A stretch of 64,000 nucleotides of DNA from Trichobilharzia regenti (GCA_944472135.2 OX235264.1:86934319-86998318); one strand, 5' to 3'; shown: positions 13,002 to 25,370, numbered from the stretch's first letter. The notes: a model not told the origin generated them from the sequence alone. Numbers and translations are program-made.

Positions 13002-13152
13002 CTGCATGTTCATATACACTTGGATCTTCTATTTCAGAAAAACACTGATGCGGATTTTTGACAGGGATTATTTTATCGTGCGATACTTGTATCCATGATG
13101 GTAAATCAGATGGAATACTGTTAATCCAACGTTGAACATTCATCATACGTTC
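13002..13152 (-). CDS. Internal exon of the unrecognised Asn-rich host gene (exon 4 of the model)
   Basis: The 151-bp minus-strand segment has an acceptor CCACTTAG just above 13,152 and a GTAAGA donor just below 13,002. It encodes ERMMNVQRWINSIPSDLPSW, then IQVSHDKIIPVKNP and SEIEDPSVYEHA. It enters in phase 0, fitting the phase-0 exit of the 34.1-kb exon. It leaves in phase 1, fitting the phase-1 entry of the 6.8-kb exon. The sequence is complex rather than low-complexity and looks like a folded or conserved block, but I do not recognise the family. The intron to the next upstream exon would be about 21 kb and is filled with transposons. Confidence 0.65.
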
Positions 13153-13689
13153 CTAAGTGGAGAAACAATAAAGCAGAGGTGAATATTTTTTGCTTTTGAG
13201 GCCTAAAAATTCTCAGTTTTCTATCCCATACAAGATTGTCATGACAAACTGTTAAGAACTCCCTGATTGAGTAGAGGAGTAGAATTCATTTAAAAAAAAT
13301 TGTAAGTTTAATCAAAAGTAAGCCTTGAATTATACTAATAAAAATAGACATCTACGATAAAGTTGAAATACGGTCGAGAAGTCGGATAAAGTTAGACGGT
13401 GTATAACTCATTTTGATACTTATAATGGTGGCTATAAAATGCTGCATTACAAGTTCTTAATGGTAATCTTCTTCTATGATAAGGACTATATACTATATAA
13501 TTTCCATCACTGAAAAGTACTTTATCATACAACCTGCGATATAACCCCAAATATCCGAATAGCTTGTCACTAATAAAAGAAAAATTAAGGCTAATACACC
13601 ACAATATTTTTTTTGATTATAGCTTGAAACCACACAGTATTTTTTTGGTACAAGTATGGAATTTTAAGCATATGATATGGATAGCCCAA

Positions 13690-13800
13690 ATTTTGCAGGC
13701 CGACCATAGATATCAGGTGTGCGTCGGTAGGGGATCGAACCCCGGACAATGTGCATGGTCGGCGAGAGTCCTAACCTCTGTGCTACCGACGCACATGCAG
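13690..13800 (-). repeat. tRNA-like SINE head or tRNA pseudogene
   Basis: On the minus strand the segment has a perfect 7-bp acceptor-like stem (GCGTCGG with CCGACGC) and a T-loop region GGGGTTCGATCCCC. The D-stem halves do not pair and no anticodon stem can be drawn. It is therefore a degenerate tRNA-derived sequence, most likely a SINE head, not a working tRNA gene. Confidence 0.55.
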
Positions 13801-15095
13801 TAACGACGAAAAGGTATACCAAATCGCTACACATAATGTACAATGATCATCCAGGAAATTCCTTTAATGTTCAGACTTTCAAAGTGACTATTTAGATAAC
13901 CGATAAGACTGCCTACACTTGTCAAACATCTTTAGATACATTAAGGTATCACTCCCTTTGAAATTAAGAAAATACATCAGTTGATTTTTTCTTTTCATGT
14001 TAGTTTCCAACTTAAGTGTCAACATTTAAATACTAACCAAAGATAATTGATTAGATAGCAAGTATGATTACTAGACTATATGCACACAGCAAGATACTGT
14101 CATAAGGTGCCATCTGCCAAATCATAGTCAACATAAATATACGTGTTTTAACTCTTTCTAACTCAAGTATCCTACATAGCACAAGCATTACAACAAATTA
14201 TTACTCAATAATAAATAATAGTCTAAAAATATGGATATACAAAGGACAAATAATTAACTAATTACTTTTTTGAATTTCTTTTATTGTTATTGTCGATGTA
14301 AGCGATGCAATGCTTACAAATCAAAGACAAATGCACGCACACGCATACACACACACACAAACAAGCAAATACAGATATGAACAAAATTGAATTAGAGAAC
14401 ATATAAAAAATATATAATGAATCAAAACAAAATTATTGTCAAACTTTGTTTGAACAAGTAAAAATGTATGATTTTAAGGTGAAAATCTTATTCAATGGAG
14501 TTTGTAAAGCTCTGCTCTACTGCGAGTACATTGTTAGAGGCACTTAAGGTAGTTAAACCTTAAAGGTGAGAGGAATGAGATAGGAGAAGGATGAAAAGTT
14601 TGAAGATATATTTTTAACCTTACAAGTAGATATTACTCCTTGATGAAAAATATGCTGCATGTGAAACTGCTGAGTCAGTCAGTGAATACCTTCAATCTAT
14701 CCACAAAGTTAAAACAAGCTTGATGAGCTGATGTTTAACAAAATCTATGAATGAATACTACAAAACTTTCGACAGCCATTCCTAAACTAAGTTATTGTTG
14801 TGAGGGTGAGATAACAAGATCTTGGTTTCAGCTACAGCAAGTGTACTTAGCAGCAGTATTCACTGTTTTAATATGTCGTTGTGAAACATTGCTATTAAAG
14901 ATAAGAGATATTTGAAAAGTTATTTATTAGATTACGCTTACTTTGTTATAGTGTGAGCCTCGCTCTAAGTCCTAATGTTTTTAGAACCTAAAACAAGATA
15001 AATCAGACAAAACAGCACTTTGCCCCCAGGAGATGAAGTCAGGAGTCATTGGTCAGACTAGTCTTCACTGATGCTTGTTCCAGGTTCCAAGAAAA
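13801..15095. other. Non-coding stretch, nothing recognised
   Basis: AT-rich sequence with a short CA-rich run near 14,335-14,365. No coding, RNA or repeat feature could be supported. Confidence 0.45.
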
Positions 15096-15342
15096 AGACC
15101 TGAGAAACTACAGTTACTCAAGTCTTAACTTCGCTTATTTGGGGATTTGCAACAGCCAGCCCCAGCGGAGTGATCACTAACGGAATCTCAGCATGGGTAC
15201 AGAAGGCTTAATTGGTATATGCCAAGTTACACCGACTCTGAAGTAGACGTGATATCTGGCTGTCGACAGAAGGACGTGTATACTCCTCAGCAGTTACTCC
15301 CGTTCTCATATATGGCTGGGATACATTATCATTGAAAAGGGA
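15096..15342 (+). mobile_element. SR2-like LINE fragment (thumb segment), plus strand
   Basis: The plus-strand translation gives an ISAWVQKA block, then RRDIWLSTEGRVYSSAVTPV and LIYGWDTLSLKRE. This corresponds to the EISARIQGA ... LLYGCETWPLR segment of the copy at 1.2-2.3 kb. It ends where the 3' tail of the next, oppositely oriented fragment starts. It is exactly the segment missing from that neighbouring rearranged copy. Confidence 0.7.
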
Positions 15343-16360
15343 GTGACTGACTGCTTTCAATGTAGAGATTTGCACCGATGGGCAACAGGTCGAGTCGCCA
15401 CACTTCACAAAACAAGAGAAAGTAGAAAGAAATGCAAAACAGAGACAGTAAAAAGAGATAAGAGCCAAAAATAACAGTAATATGGAAGAACAAAAGACCT
15501 TTACTGCACATGACAAATCACAAATACTGAATGCATTTGCACCAACCATCGACAACGATTCTGAGCCATATTACCAATCGTCTCCAACCTTCATTGGTTC
15601 TTACCATCCCGAGGACCCCAACCAGGCAGCAGTCCACATTTCCCTACATGGCTTAAACTAACTGTTATGGATTTCATTGACTGTTTCCTTGTTTTGGTTT
15701 AACCACAACTACCTCTTTACCAACCTGATTATATGTCAGCTAACATTAACTGTCGAGGGAGGCGATGGTTAGGGGATACATACGTAACACATGTCGTAAC
15801 CATCTCAATCGGTGTAACATGACAACCTCATCGATTAATTTCCCCTCTTTACGTAGCATTCAAAGCCTAACCTCAATATTACTCAGTTTATTATGCCACC
15901 TGACATGGGAAATAGAACGCAGGCATCTATTCTCAAAGATGGGTGGCCGTTAGGGATACCCACTGTACTCATTTCTATTTAATTTCATCATAGATGTACT
16001 AACGGACTTAACCCTAACTATTGGCTTCAAAGACGCAGGGATTGACTTGTTACCAAGGTATAACCACGTTGACTTAGAATATATAGATGATTTAGTCCGC
16101 CCTCCTAGGTGAAGACGCTGACAGAATGCAGCAGAGTCTTCTGAACACCTTGATAGGTAGCGATCTTCGAATGTTTGGCATGCGATTCACTCCCTCTGTC
16201 AAATGTAAGATGATGCTACGGGACTGGACTACACCGACTACTCCTAGCTAAGAAATGGGGAGTGAATTGGTTGGTAGAGCATGTTGACCACTTCACTTAT
16301 TTGGGAAGCTGCATCACCCAGCTCCAGTGGATTTGTAGCTGACGAAATCTCAGATCACAT
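15343..16360 (-). mobile_element. SR2-like LINE with inverted 5' part (twin-priming structure)
   Basis: From 15,945 down to 15,343 the minus strand carries the element's 3' part: CLRSISHVRWHNKLSNIEV, then the 3' UTR and a CAGTCAGTCA-like tail. From about 15,950 to 16,360 the plus strand carries an upstream part: LYSFLFNFIIDVLTDLTL, GIDLLPRYNHVDLEYIDDLV (the RT catalytic box, YADD changed to YIDD), then broken frames to an EISDH block. The 5' start of the inverted piece abuts the start of the 3' piece, the arrangement produced by twin priming. A 60-residue segment between the two is missing at the junction. Confidence 0.7.
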
Positions 16361-16861
16361 ATAAAAACTTTAGTTCCACATGAATACGTATCGATGGTAT
16401 TATTCTATAAACGAACTGATAAGAATCTACTAACCTCTACCTCACTAAGCCAGTAGTTATCAAAGCGGATAATGTTTGACAATAGAGCTATGAAAAGTGA
16501 CGATGCTAACAAGATCCATGGTCTTAAGCAAAAGTTTGAATGGCTGAGATGCTTTATTCTCTGTAGTTAAATGCAAAACAATATTTTCGATCAGTCATGC
16601 ATTTATGAAAACAGTATAAAACGCTTGACTGTGCAACCTAATTCATTTAGTCGAGACATTATATTAGTCTTGATATACTACTTAACAAAGAGATCTTAGG
16701 ATTAATGTCAATTTGTCATTAGCTTAACTATGCCATAAACTAAGTACTGATGTCAAGATGAGTAACGCGAAGACTGCTTATGTTTGATTAACTAACAAAG
16801 TAAGTTACGCTGATATTAAACGCGGAATTCCACAGAATGAACTCGATAAGGAGGATGTAAA

Positions 16862-17105
16862 CTTGCTTGCAATTATCCCCCATGAACGAGGAATTCCTGG
16901 TAAGTGCGAGTCATAAGCTTGCTCTGATTACCTCCCCAACGTTTGCACACACTGCCCATCGCCACTACCGATTGAATGGTTTAGTGAAGCCGTTTCATTG
17001 GCGTCATTGCAGTGGCTTTGCTGTGATAAAATGATAAAGCTGGGGTGTTGATTTATGAAGATGGGTAAATGTTACCAGAAGTAAGGATAATGTAAGGTGA
17101 AAGGT
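16862..17105 (+). pseudogene. Fragment of the 3' end of 18S rRNA
   Basis: The plus strand matches the well-known end of eukaryotic 18S rRNA. CATGAACGAGGAATTCCTGG is followed by TAAGTGCGAGTCATAAGCTT, then a degraded universal block (GTTTGCACACACTGCCCATC in place of the usual form ending ACACACCGCCCGTC). CTACCGATTGAATGGTTTAG and GAAGATGGGTAAATG follow, and the match fades near 17,105. Only about 240 bp is present and it has many substitutions, so this is an isolated pseudogene and not part of an rDNA array. Sequence at 16,795-16,861 may also belong but is too diverged to call. Confidence 0.85.
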
Positions 17106-17617
17106 GGGCAAAGTGACAAATAACAGAAATAAATGCGATTACAAATCATTAATCATAGCCAAGGAAGGGAATGTTTATTTCCTTCTCAACCACAAACATA
17201 TCGTTCTATACTACTTAGTTGGCTTCATAAGTCTATTTAAATCACAGTTTCACTTCCGCAATCCCTTTTGTTAACCTCATATTGTTGTGCTTTTGTGAAA
17301 TGCTGGTATTTAGACCAGCTACTGATCGTATCATTATGAAGTATCACCAAGGTTTCTTTGTTGATCAGTGTTTAATATAGTGAATGGTAAGGACCGATAA
17401 ATATATCATACAAAGAACAAAATTTATAATACTCCATCATAATTTTCAATAGGAAATCTAGACCACATTCAACTACTTTATCGAAAGTGTTTTGGTTAGT
17501 GTTAATGTAAATCTGGAGGACAGGAACATGTCTATAAATAATTTCAATAATACGATAACATTAATCAGTTAGCGTGATAGCGAAAATTAGGGAGGGCTAC
17601 ACAAGTGTCCAATAAAA

Positions 17618-18735
17618 ATCTGTCTCTGTCTGTCTGGATTCAACATACAACTTGGCACCGAAGTGCAGCAGTTCAAGTTGCCACGTTTCAAATAGCACAC
17701 AAAGGTAGACAAGAAGATGAGCGAAGAGAATCAATAGAGTTTGACAGGTATAAGAGCGAAACAGAATGGGTAATCGTAGAAAGAAATATGGAAGATTACA
17801 GAGACTGAATACATCTGCGCTGGCCATTGACAACGATTTTGAGCCATGTCACCTACTGTCTCCAGCCATGATTCCTAGAGTCCCGAGGGCCCCAACCCGG
17901 AAGTCTGCATCTCCCTACCTGACCGACTCAGTTTAACTGTCAAGCATTTCATGGATTGATGAGGCCATGTTTTTGTTTGGCCACCACTTACTCTTTTCCA
18001 ACCTGCACCTATCTATATCAGCTAGTAATGCCCGTCGGAGGGGGGGACGCGATGGTTAGGCATGTGCAGCACGTCACCTAGCCATCTTAATCTATGTAAC
18101 TTTATAGCCTCGTCGATTGATTTTCCCTGTTTGCCCAACACTCTACGCCTAACGTCAACACTACTTACCTAATTAAACCGCCTAACGTGAGAAGGAGATC
18201 GTAGACATCTATGATCAAAATAGCCAACCTTTTCATGCCTTCAACTCGTGTTGGCCATGTTTCAGAGCCATAGACAAGGACGGAGCGAACTGCTGAGCAG
18301 TACACACGTCCCTTGGTTGATAGCCGGATGTCACGCCTACGCCAGAGATGGTGTAAGTCAGCGAAAGTAGCTCAAGCTTTTTGGATCCGTGCTGAGATTT
18401 CGTCGCGTATCAGTCCGTTGGTTCTGATACAACTTCCCAAATAGGTGAAGTGGTCAACATGTTCTATCACTTCACTCCCTATCACTAAGCTAGGAGTTGA
18501 CGTAGTCCAGTCCTGAAGCGGGCAGCATCTTACATTTTACAGGGGCGAATCGCATGCCAAACATTCGAAGATCGCTACCTATCAAGGTGTTCAGAAGACT
18601 CTGCTGGATTTTGTCAGCATCCTACCCTAACAGGACTATATCATCTGCATATTCTAAGTTCATAAGACTATTCCTTGGTAACAAGTCGATTCCTAAGTCG
18701 TTACGTTCAGTTAAGGATACTTCCACTATCAATAA
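17618..18735 (-). mobile_element. 5'-truncated SR2-like LINE
   Basis: On the minus strand the 3' UTR begins near 17,618 with a TCTGTCTGTCTGG tail and the 'tagaaagtt...gcaca'-type end seen in sister copies. Farther up are the VLGKQGKSIDE-like block and thumb block in broken frames. RT palm remnants (LEYADDIVLLG-like, mutated) reach about 18,700. The truncated 5' end lies beside an A/T-rich AAATAAA run at 18,735-18,775. Confidence 0.75.
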
Positions 18736-19007
18736 AAATCTAAAAATAAAAAAAATAAATAAAAAATAAAATCTAAATATTTTCAATAAAAATTTAAAAC
18801 TTCTGATAATTGAGTAATCTTAAATATACACATAATGATTAATTAGATGTCATTCCTTCCGTGGGAGTCACAACTTTTCCACAAAACAGTCAACTGAACC
18901 TCTGCAAACCAAGTGTTAATGTTCACCACCAAAACTAACACTTTGACCTTAATATTGACGTGATTTAGATCTTTCATACTGTTTCACAATTTTCCCACAG
19001 ATATGTA

Positions 19008-19205
19008 TGTGCATCGGTGGCACAGCTGTAGAATGCTCACCAACCAAACATGTGATCCGGGGTTCAATCTCTAGCCACCGAAGCACTCCTTCACCTCGCT
19101 AAGACAGTAATAAGAGTAGTAAAGAGGGAAAGTTGGGCATGAGGCTAGCAACCCCATCCTGTAAAAATAATCACCACTGCTACAGAAACTCTAAGCCTCT
19201 AGCTT
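19008..19205 (+). repeat. tRNA-headed SINE, family A, copy 2
   Basis: The plus-strand head is GCATCGGTGGCACAGCTGTA with a GGGGTTCAATCTCTAGCC B-box-like region. The body is 'aagttgggcatgaggctagc' followed by 'aaccccatcctgtaaaaata', shared with the copies near 5.0, 20.0 and 25.4 kb. Confidence 0.7.
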
Positions 19206-19645
19206 GAAGCTCTATGTTCCACTGGGAACGTAAAGGAATAATATTTTAAAAAATGTATGATAAATACGCGTGTTATCAGAATGTTTTGAAATATATTACA
19301 TATGTTAGATAAATTACGTCATATTACTACTTTGTCAAATGTTGAAATATTTTGTCTAACGTCATACATTCTAATAATGCTATTGGAGGAAAGAGTGATT
19401 ACAGTTTTAGTGAGAATATTAACAATCAAAAAGATATATCCAACTGATTATTCCTAGGTATGATGAAATTACCTCTTTTTACTTCATTATTAACTAACTG
19501 TTAACTGTATACAACCAAGAACAGCTTTCACATCAATCTACAAAATATCAACATACTTTGGTTATTGAACATGAAGAATGTGGGCTATTGATATTACGTA
19601 ATTCGATAGTATGATGGAGACGATGAGAGGTGTTATCAAGCCAGT

Positions 19646-19649
<4 letters not shown>

Positions 19650-19699
<50 letters not shown>
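19650..19699. repeat. (TA)n microsatellite, about 50 bp
   Basis: Uninterrupted TA dinucleotide run. Confidence 0.95.
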
Positions 19700-19701
<2 letters not shown>

Positions 19702-19978
19702 ATATTTTTGACCTAACTGGTTTTATTTTTTGACGTCTGCTCAACTAAATTATTCAACTCTTACGCAACACTTGTAGTCAACTTTACACATCTATTTACT
19801 TGGCAACTTCTGTCCTAAATTCTGGAATAATTTTGCAATTACTCATATATGTACTAACAAGCTTAATAACAACTTTTATCCTTTCCAGTATGCCATCGAA
19901 TTACGTAATTCCATCGGTAGTATTTTATTCCTTTATGTTTCAAGTGGAAAGCAAGACTTCAACCTTGAGTTGTGAAAT

Positions 19979-20150
19979 TTCATCATCACTGGTGTTATTC
20001 ATTTTCATGGGGGTGGGGGTTGCTAGTCTTTCACTCAAGCTGCTCTCTTTACTGGCTAAGCGGCGTTTAGGAGTGCACCGGCCGGAGATAGAACTCCGTA
20101 CCACGTGTAGCATGGTTGGTGAGTGTTCTGTCACTGAACCACCGATGTAA
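19979..20150 (-). repeat. tRNA-headed SINE, family A, copy 3
   Basis: The minus-strand head is CATCGGTGGTTCAGTGACAG with a B-box-like GTTCTATCTCCGGCC. The body 'gaaagactagcaaccccca' is followed by 'tgaaaatgaataacaccagt'. It lies about 0.8 kb from copy 2 in the opposite orientation. Confidence 0.65.
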
Positions 20151-21017
20151 CGAGCCGCGTAATATTAATGGCCTACATCTTTATCCTCACTAACTATGGA
20201 TGTTAAAATTATTTTACGTTTTATGGTGTTGAAGAGAAGCCAACAATATATAAAATGACAGCATATTATCCTGCTTAGTTGGTTGTTCTCGTTCTGTTGA
20301 AGTTCACCAAGGAGTTAAATGGTATGAGCAAATAAATAATAACAGATTAATGACTAGCTTCGAAGTTGTCAACCAAATGAGGAGTAAGTAAAAATTCTTA
20401 TCAATAACTATGAATTATGAAAAGAAATCAACTTAGTGATTACAATGTGAAACTTCAAAGTATCGTAATCACTCCGCATATGTATGTGATGACTCTTAAA
20501 GATGTATGAAAATACCTATGAAACACATTCCAATTTCTGTTGATTCTAAACATCATCTTAACTTTCAATAGTAAAACATCTATATCCGAATAAATTGATT
20601 ATTTTTCCTTTATGACAAAATCATTCACGTAAGAAGCAAGTTTTAAAAGATTCACTACAACATGAGCTTAGTGGTAGGAAGATATGTTAAAGAAAAGAAA
20701 AAAAACAGAATACACATAACAAAGGCAAGTACATTTTTCTTTGCACTTCAAATGTCTTACCACGGAGGTTGTTTTTATTAAAGTCTTATTTGTTTCTAGA
20801 TAGCTTCATATACATCCATCTCAGATATTAACTATTATCCTATTTCATATGTGAACAACAAAATGATAAATATCTGAATGTAAAGCATTCTACTAATTTT
20901 CCAATTCATATATCTCTGTGTTTCATTTGCAAATTTGCGCGTGTGTGTGTGCGTATATTTTCTGTTGTGGTTATCATTCACATGCGACCACTCATAACAA
21001 ATTTTAAGACGTCATTA
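20151..21017. other. Non-coding stretch, nothing recognised
   Basis: AT-rich, with a short GT run near 20,938-20,954. No feature could be supported. Confidence 0.45.
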
Positions 21018-21860
21018 TTATTATTGCTCCCTTGGGTTCCTAGTGGAACATAGGGCTTCAACTGCACGTCTCCATTTGCTTCTGTCTTCTGCTGTACTTT
21101 TCACCTGCTTCCATGTAAGTCCATATTCTTTCAACTCCTCTTCACACGATCTCCTCCATGTCACCCTTGGACGACCCACACGCCGCTTCCCTTTCGGGTT
21201 CCACTCGAGGGCTTTACGCGCGATGTCACCCAGCGGTCTCCTCAGCGAGTGTCCGATCCATCTCCACTTTCTCCTGCATATTTGTTGGGCGATTGGTTCT
21301 TGCTTTGTTTGTTCCCATAATTCCTTGTTGGTGATTCTTTCCGGCCCGGCCATCTGATCTTCAGTATTGAGCGAAGACAGTTGTTAATAAAGGTCTGCAG
21401 CCTTTTGGAAATATTCTTTGTGACCCGCCAAGTTTCTGATCCGTATAGATGAACTGACTTTACGTTTGTATCGAAAATCCGAATTTTGTTGGTGATGCTG
21501 AGTGACGAAGATTTCCAGATTGATTTCAGGCTGATGAATGTGTTTCTCGCCTTCCCGATTCTCGCTCGATTTGACATCCTCGTCCGTTCCGACTTCCTGT
21601 AGTTGAGACAATGCTCCCTAGATAAGTGAATGAAGTAACCTCTTTCAAATCCCTCCCGTTGATGGTGATTGACGTTGGATGTTGTTGCTGTTGTTGGTTG
21701 GTTATTTTCATAACCTCCGTCTTGTCTATGTTTACCTGGAGTCCTGTCTTCGCCAGCTGCTTCTTCGACCAGTTTGTCGGTTTTCGCTTGTAAGTCTTCG
21801 ATTTTGTGTGACATCAAACATAAATCATCCTCGCGCGAAATCCAGGTCTTCTCGGTTCAT
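21018..21860 (-). mobile_element. 5'-truncated LINE of a second RTE-like family, relatively young
   Basis: The minus-strand 3' part has a long open frame (21,353-21,021): ITNKELWEQTKQEPIAQQIC, RKWRWIGHSLRRP, GKRRVGRPRVTWRRS and RSKWRRAVEALCSTRNPREQ, the typical C terminus of many RTE-like LINEs. Upstream, in shifted frames, are TKNISKRLQTFINNCLRSIL, FTYLGSIVSTTG and a DLCLMSHKIEDLQ-like block. The 3' end has an (AAT)n tail at about 21,010-21,030. The intact 110-residue segment suggests more recent insertion than the copies at 34.7 and 58.8 kb. Confidence 0.85.
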
Positions 21861-22907
21861 AACAGTAGGAAAATAAATAACTGTTGGACAAGAGCTATGA
21901 GTCAAACATGTTTTCTCATCAAAAATAGCGATTAGTTTGTAGATATTACGATGTATAAAAACACCACATGATGCAGTACAAGAAAACGTTTATGTTATAA
22001 ATATTACAACTGCTTATAGGTTCGAATTCCTGGTCAATTTTAAGATTGATCCTATTGTGATACATAGTAATCGTAAAATGTGTCGTTGATACACGGACAG
22101 CGCATATATATATATATATATATTGACTAAGACAATATTCGGAAACATCATGGAAACTGAAAACGACTGGACAATTATTTCCTTCTAATTTACAGCTCTA
22201 CATCAGTGAGAACTCTCTCATAACTCCAGAGAAATGGAAATAAAAAATGCTAAATTTTGAGGAAAAAATTGATTACTACTAAACGGTCACAGAGTTCAAA
22301 TTCAAAAGTACTACTTGAAGAAGGCAAAAACGATAAATTTAGCAGAGTGAAAGCATGTCATTATATTTCATTGATTCCTGCCAATGACGTCATTTTGTCC
22401 TGCTCAATTTCTTCTTCTTGCTTTTCTTTCAAATTTTATCAAGGGAAATGATGAATGTATCAAAGATACTTACTTTCCAATTTTTATCGATGCATAACAA
22501 CACACTATCATACCAGACTTATTTGACTCTGTCGGCCATTGTCACTCGCTGGAATTTTAGGAAATATGGATTGGGTTAAGTCAGAATTGAAGAATGAATT
22601 TGTTTTTGGAAATCACTGGAAAAAAGAATACTCATCTATATCAATTGAGGAGGCGGCCTGTTTAAAACTTGCGCTACCGAAAATCTCCATCAATATATTG
22701 AATATGATTTCTCTTGGTCTCTCTCTTGTTTTAATCTAATAAAATATGACCTGTAATTGTATTATTTACTCTCACAAGTATTTAAAATGTTTACCACCTA
22801 CTGATTCGCAAGTTTCTACTAAACTTGAGAAAAAAAGTAACCCCGGATGGTAACGTACATGAGATACATGAGATAACTGTTCCTGAGATTGAATAAAGAA
22901 GGAATGA

Positions 22908-23800
22908 ACATATTTGCAAGATAATACGAACTCATATTATTTCGTGGATTCTCTTCAATTACGCACATCCTAAATTAATCAATTAATTATATGTTACAAA
23001 ATGGTGTTTGAACATACTTTTTACAATGACTCCAAGTTTTAGATAAAAAGTATAAACAACATAATTTCTAAGATGATATAAGTAGACAATTATTTAGTGT
23101 TAAAAGAGTAACTATTTATATAGTAATTAGACAAAGTGGTGGAGTTCAGATTTGGCTTGGAAACAAGAATGGACTAGAGACAAATATACTAGATAGATTA
23201 ACAGAGTTAACTGACATTAAAAGATTTCGATTCAACTTATGCATACAGAAAGAGAGTGTGACTAATCTCTCACTACCCTGGCAGTCATAACTGTTTTTAG
23301 TTCCTGTGCTTTTGTGTTTGTTTTCTGATTTATAACATTCCACTGAATCTTGGTTTTAATTTTCACTCACTAAGTTTAACTCACTAATAAGGTTCCAAAT
23401 CTGCTAAATCAAATTATTTTATAATCTATTTTATAATTTGATTTCACTATTCCACCCCCCGCCACCCTCCTGAACTCTCCACCATAACAAGTATAAATTA
23501 ACTCTGTCATTCTATCTAGTATATTTGTCTCTAGTCCATTCTTGTTTCCAAGCCAAATCTGACCTCCACCAATTTGTCTAATTACTATATAAATAGTTAC
23601 TCTTTTAACACTAAATAATTGTCTACTTATATCATCTTAGAAATTATGTTGTTTATACTTTTTATCTAAAACTTGGAGTCATTGTAAAAAGTATGTTCAA
23701 ACACCATTTTGTAACATATAATTAATTGATTAATTTAGGATGTGCGTAATTGAAGAGAATCCACGAAATAATATGAGTTCGTATTATCTTGCAAATATGT
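22908..23800. repeat. Foldback element: 303-bp inverted repeats around a 287-bp loop
   Basis: Arms 22,908-23,210 and 23,498-23,800 are reverse complements in register (positions sum to 46,708) with only a handful of mismatches and no gaps seen. The outer ends read ACATATTTGCAAG and CTTGCAAATATGT. The loop has a C-rich stretch (CCACCCCCCGCCACCCTCC) near 23,452-23,470 and no coding. It may be a foldback or MITE-type DNA transposon. Flanking target duplications are not obvious. Confidence 0.85.
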
Positions 23801-24101
23801 CGGTTCTTTTTATATTCAAACTAATAAAGGGAACTGGCTGCATGATGTTCCTGATTTGTTTCCTTGGCTTTCAAAGTGTACTCACTTCTGAACGTGCATT
23901 TCTCTAAGGAGACAGAAAAGAGATATCATAATGGATTGGTCAGTGTTTCACATCAGACAGAAATGAGTCACACGATCTACTGTCAATTAGTAGTTTATTT
24001 GAAGATCCTGGATGAAGAAAAAATATTGTGCAATAAACTCCGCTGGAAATTCTGTACATTATATGATCACTGTTCAGAACACAGCTATTATTTTAGGATT
24101 T

Positions 24102-24311
24102 CATCATGAGCTGACATTAGTTAGAGAACCATTGGAAAACCTGTGAGTACTCGACAGCTGTTTCGTCACCCTAGTTTGGGATTCTTCAACAGCACACACC
24201 CACCGGGATTCGAACCCAGGACCTTCCGGTTACAAGGCGAGCTCGTATACCATTAAGCCACTGGGACCCGATCCAATGGTCCTTGAATTCTAACTTCTGC
24301 CAATTCACGAC
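24102..24311 (-). repeat. tRNA-headed SINE, family T, copy 1
   Basis: The minus strand reads a tRNA-like head: CCCAGTGGCTTAATGGTATA, an anticodon-loop-like CTTGTAA, and GGGTTCGAATCCCGGTGGG. The body is AAACTAGGGTGACGAAACAG followed by CTGTCGAGTACTC and TGGTTCTCTAACTAATG. A second copy at 31.7 kb matches throughout. The anticodon-like TGT suggests a tRNA-Thr ancestor, which is tentative. Confidence 0.8.
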
Positions 24312-25370
24312 AGCTATTATTACTATTGTTATTGCTGTCATTGAGAACCGAAACAAATGTAAACATGTTATCTGCTTTTTTCTTCAAAACAAACTACTGA
24401 ATCGTCATCAGGGACAACTGCTACAGGCCGGTCACACGCGGCCTGTTTTCGTTTGTTCTTTTTTGTTTGGTGTGTCTCAGTAGCATACTTATCACTCCTG
24501 CCCTGTGACACGGCAGCAGGAAGCGCGGTCGTTGTTAATCCGGGCCACGGCCGATCCGGCATGATATTTTGTGAATTTGTTTGAATCATGGTATTGGATA
24601 GGGTAGCTGCTTTTTGTTTAACCGCTATCCAAACAACCTTTCTGGCATGGTAGGACCTCAAGAGATATAAGTCTCAGCCAGTATAGCTTGATTAGGTCAT
24701 TGCGGTGTTCAAGCCCGACCACCACGTCAAGGTGGCAGCTTTCGGTTGGGCGAATCGTCATCAGAGTAACTCTAACTCTATTGTTTTTTTTATCGTTCCT
24801 TTCCCCTTTCAACATATATATGCACAGATTAATTTTAACATCACACCTCATAATTAAATAGAGAAATTTTGATTGAGACTGAAGCAAACAAAATATTAGT
24901 TACGTCATCCACACTCTATCCTACAAAATTAAATCAATTGACACTACATACTGTGAGAAAAAGATACTATGAGCACTTTATAGTGAGGCCTTCCAAATGC
25001 TACTATCACTAATACCAGTAATAATAATAATAATAATAATAATAGCAATAATAATAATAACAATAATAATGAGAGGTTAATTTACTAGTTGTATTGATAA
25101 TACCACTATCAGCCAGCATACTAAACAATATTATCAGTAGTTATTCGGAGAAAAAGTGACTATATCACAGTATTTCAAACAAACACACTAATATACACAA
25201 TGACGTAGATTTGATGATGATGATGATGATGAAAGATTAGCAATGAAAACTGTAACAATAACAACATCAAAAAGAATTACTACACTGAATAGAAAACATC
25301 ATTAATCAGAATATAGTAGTCTAATATCAAACAGTTATGTAGTATACCACCTTGCATCAAGCTTTTCGAA
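24312..25370. other. Non-coding stretch with simple repeats
   Basis: Holds an interrupted (AAT)n run at about 25,018-25,071 and a (GAT)n run at about 25,212-25,232. No coding feature could be supported. Confidence 0.5.

Noticed and set aside
13392..13604. Minus-strand open frame after a good-looking acceptor (TTTTATTAG), a possible exon of the Asn-rich gene
   Set aside because: Its entry phase (2) does not match any neighbouring exon, no donor is visible and it runs into a stop. Kept out of the model.
13690..13800. Functional tRNA gene
   Set aside because: Acceptor stem pairs perfectly, but D and anticodon stems do not form.
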